Source: Ephydatia muelleri
Taxonomy: Eukaryota; Porifera; Demospongiae; Spongillida; Spongillidae
Length of the DNA: 64,000 nucleotides
Assembly (NCBI GenBank): GCA_013339895.1
Contig: JABACO010000001.1
Coordinates: forward strand, 33,850,849 to 33,914,848
Direction of reading: 5' to 3'
Shown here: piece by piece, positions 63,086-64,000 of the stretch
Position numbering within the stretch: position 1 is the stretch's first letter
Layout of the letters: each line of letters opens with the position of its first letter
Position numbers and translations under genes: made by a program
Notes under the pieces: generated by a model
Databases searched by the model: none
What the model was told of the DNA's origin: nothing
What the model saw: the letters and a program-made list of their open reading frames with translations, nothing else

Positions 63086-64000
63086 CAGGCACATACGTAG
63101 GCGCTGTAGTGTCCCATAGGCACATATGTAGACACTGTAGTGTCCCATAGGCACATATGTAGGCGCTGTAGTGTCCCATAGGCACATTTGTAGGCACTGT
63201 AGTGTCCCATAGGTACATATGTACGCACTGTAGTGTCCCATAGGCACATATGTAGACACTGTAGTGCCCCATAGGCACATATGTAGGCGCTGTAGTGTCC
63301 CATAGGCACATATGTAGGCACTGGAGTGTCCCATAGGCACATACGTAGGCGCTGTAGTGTCCCATAGGCACATATGTAGGCACTGTAGTGTCCCATAGGT
63401 ACATATGTACGCACTGTAGTGTCCCATAGGCACATATGTAGACACTGGAGTGCCCCATAGGCACATATGTAGGCGCTGTAGTGTCCCATAGGCACATATG
63501 TAGGCACTGGAGTGTCCCATAGGCACATATGTAGGCACTGGAGTGTCCCATAGGTACATATGTAGGCACTGGAGTGTCCATAGGCACATATGTAGACTCT
63601 GTAGTGCCCCATAGGCACATATGTAGGCACTGGAGTGTCCCATAGGCACATATGTAGGCACTGCCATAGGCACATATGTAGGCACTGTAGTGTCCCATAG
63701 GCACATATGTAGGCATTGGAGTGTCCCATAGGCACATATGTAGACACTGGAGTGTCCCATAGGCACATATGTAGGCACTGCCATAGGCACATATGTAGGC
63801 ACTGTAGTGTCCCATAGGCACATATGTAGGCGCTGTAGTGTCCCATAGGCACATATGTAGACACTGAAGTGTCCATAGGCACATATGTAGGCACTGAAGT
63901 GTCCCATAGGCACATATGTAGGCGCTGGAGTGTCCCATAGGCACATATGTAGGCACTGTAGTGTCCCATAGGCACATATGTAGGCACTGTAGTGTCCCAT
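63086..64000. repeat. 31-bp minisatellite array 2, runs off the window
   Basis: Same unit as 59806-61725, same orientation, about 30 copies to the window end, with 21-bp short units at 63660 and 63780. Starts beside AT-rich GGACCAAAATTTT-like sequence that also flanks array 1 (61740-61850) in inverted form. Confidence 0.97.

Overview
The window looks like nuclear DNA of an intron-rich invertebrate animal. A sponge (demosponge-like) is my best guess, from short introns, duplicated beta-1,3-galactosyltransferases, an OTU gene, the basic RYQ-type repeat protein, and dense, varied DNA transposons and minisatellites. This is inference from gene content; no species marker was seen.

Layout. 1-1.3 kb: 3' part of APEX2 (+). 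2.3-5.05 kb: a decayed piggyBac element flanked by TTAA, inserted just past the stop of an unrecognised minus-strand gene. 5.5-11.2 kb: minisatellites and a tandem segmental duplication holding two decayed 3' copies of a Tribbles-like (pseudo)kinase gene. 11.2-20.5 kb: a three-element transposon nest. A second piggyBac (TTAA flanks) splits the kinase gene; it contains an integrase-core element with long inverted repeats (TA flanks) and a pogo-like element with ~475-bp inverted repeats (TA flanks) that also carries a HIRAN-domain ORF. 20.5-31 kb: the kinase 5' fragment, a hAT remnant, two small secreted ORFs, Ty3/gypsy integrase debris and a basic repeat protein.

32.6-52.1 kb is the conserved core: complete DNAJC2 (18 exons, +), two divergently transcribed B3GALT6-like genes (one lacking the DDD motif), near-complete PSMD2/RPN1 (20 exons, -) and an ankyrin-repeat gene (-). 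DNAJC2 and the first B3GALT gene converge with 41 bp between stop codons. These genes serve protein folding at the ribosome, proteoglycan-type glycosylation and proteasomal degradation; no shared pathway is implied.

52.3-59.8 kb: a second hAT-like element, three near-perfect foldback elements and a secreted/membrane lectin-like gene with a one-base frameshift. 59.8-64 kb: two long arrays of one 31-bp minisatellite separated by 1.4 kb that holds the two halves of an OTU protease gene in opposite orientations.

Most promising leads: the pogo element with a HIRAN passenger gene, the long-TIR element built round an integrase-core gene, the secreted cysteine-rich ORFs with evenly spaced GTAAGT motifs, and the minisatellite grown from the kinase HPW-region codons. 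All exon boundaries were worked out by hand from reading frame, GT/AG sites and remembered family sequences.
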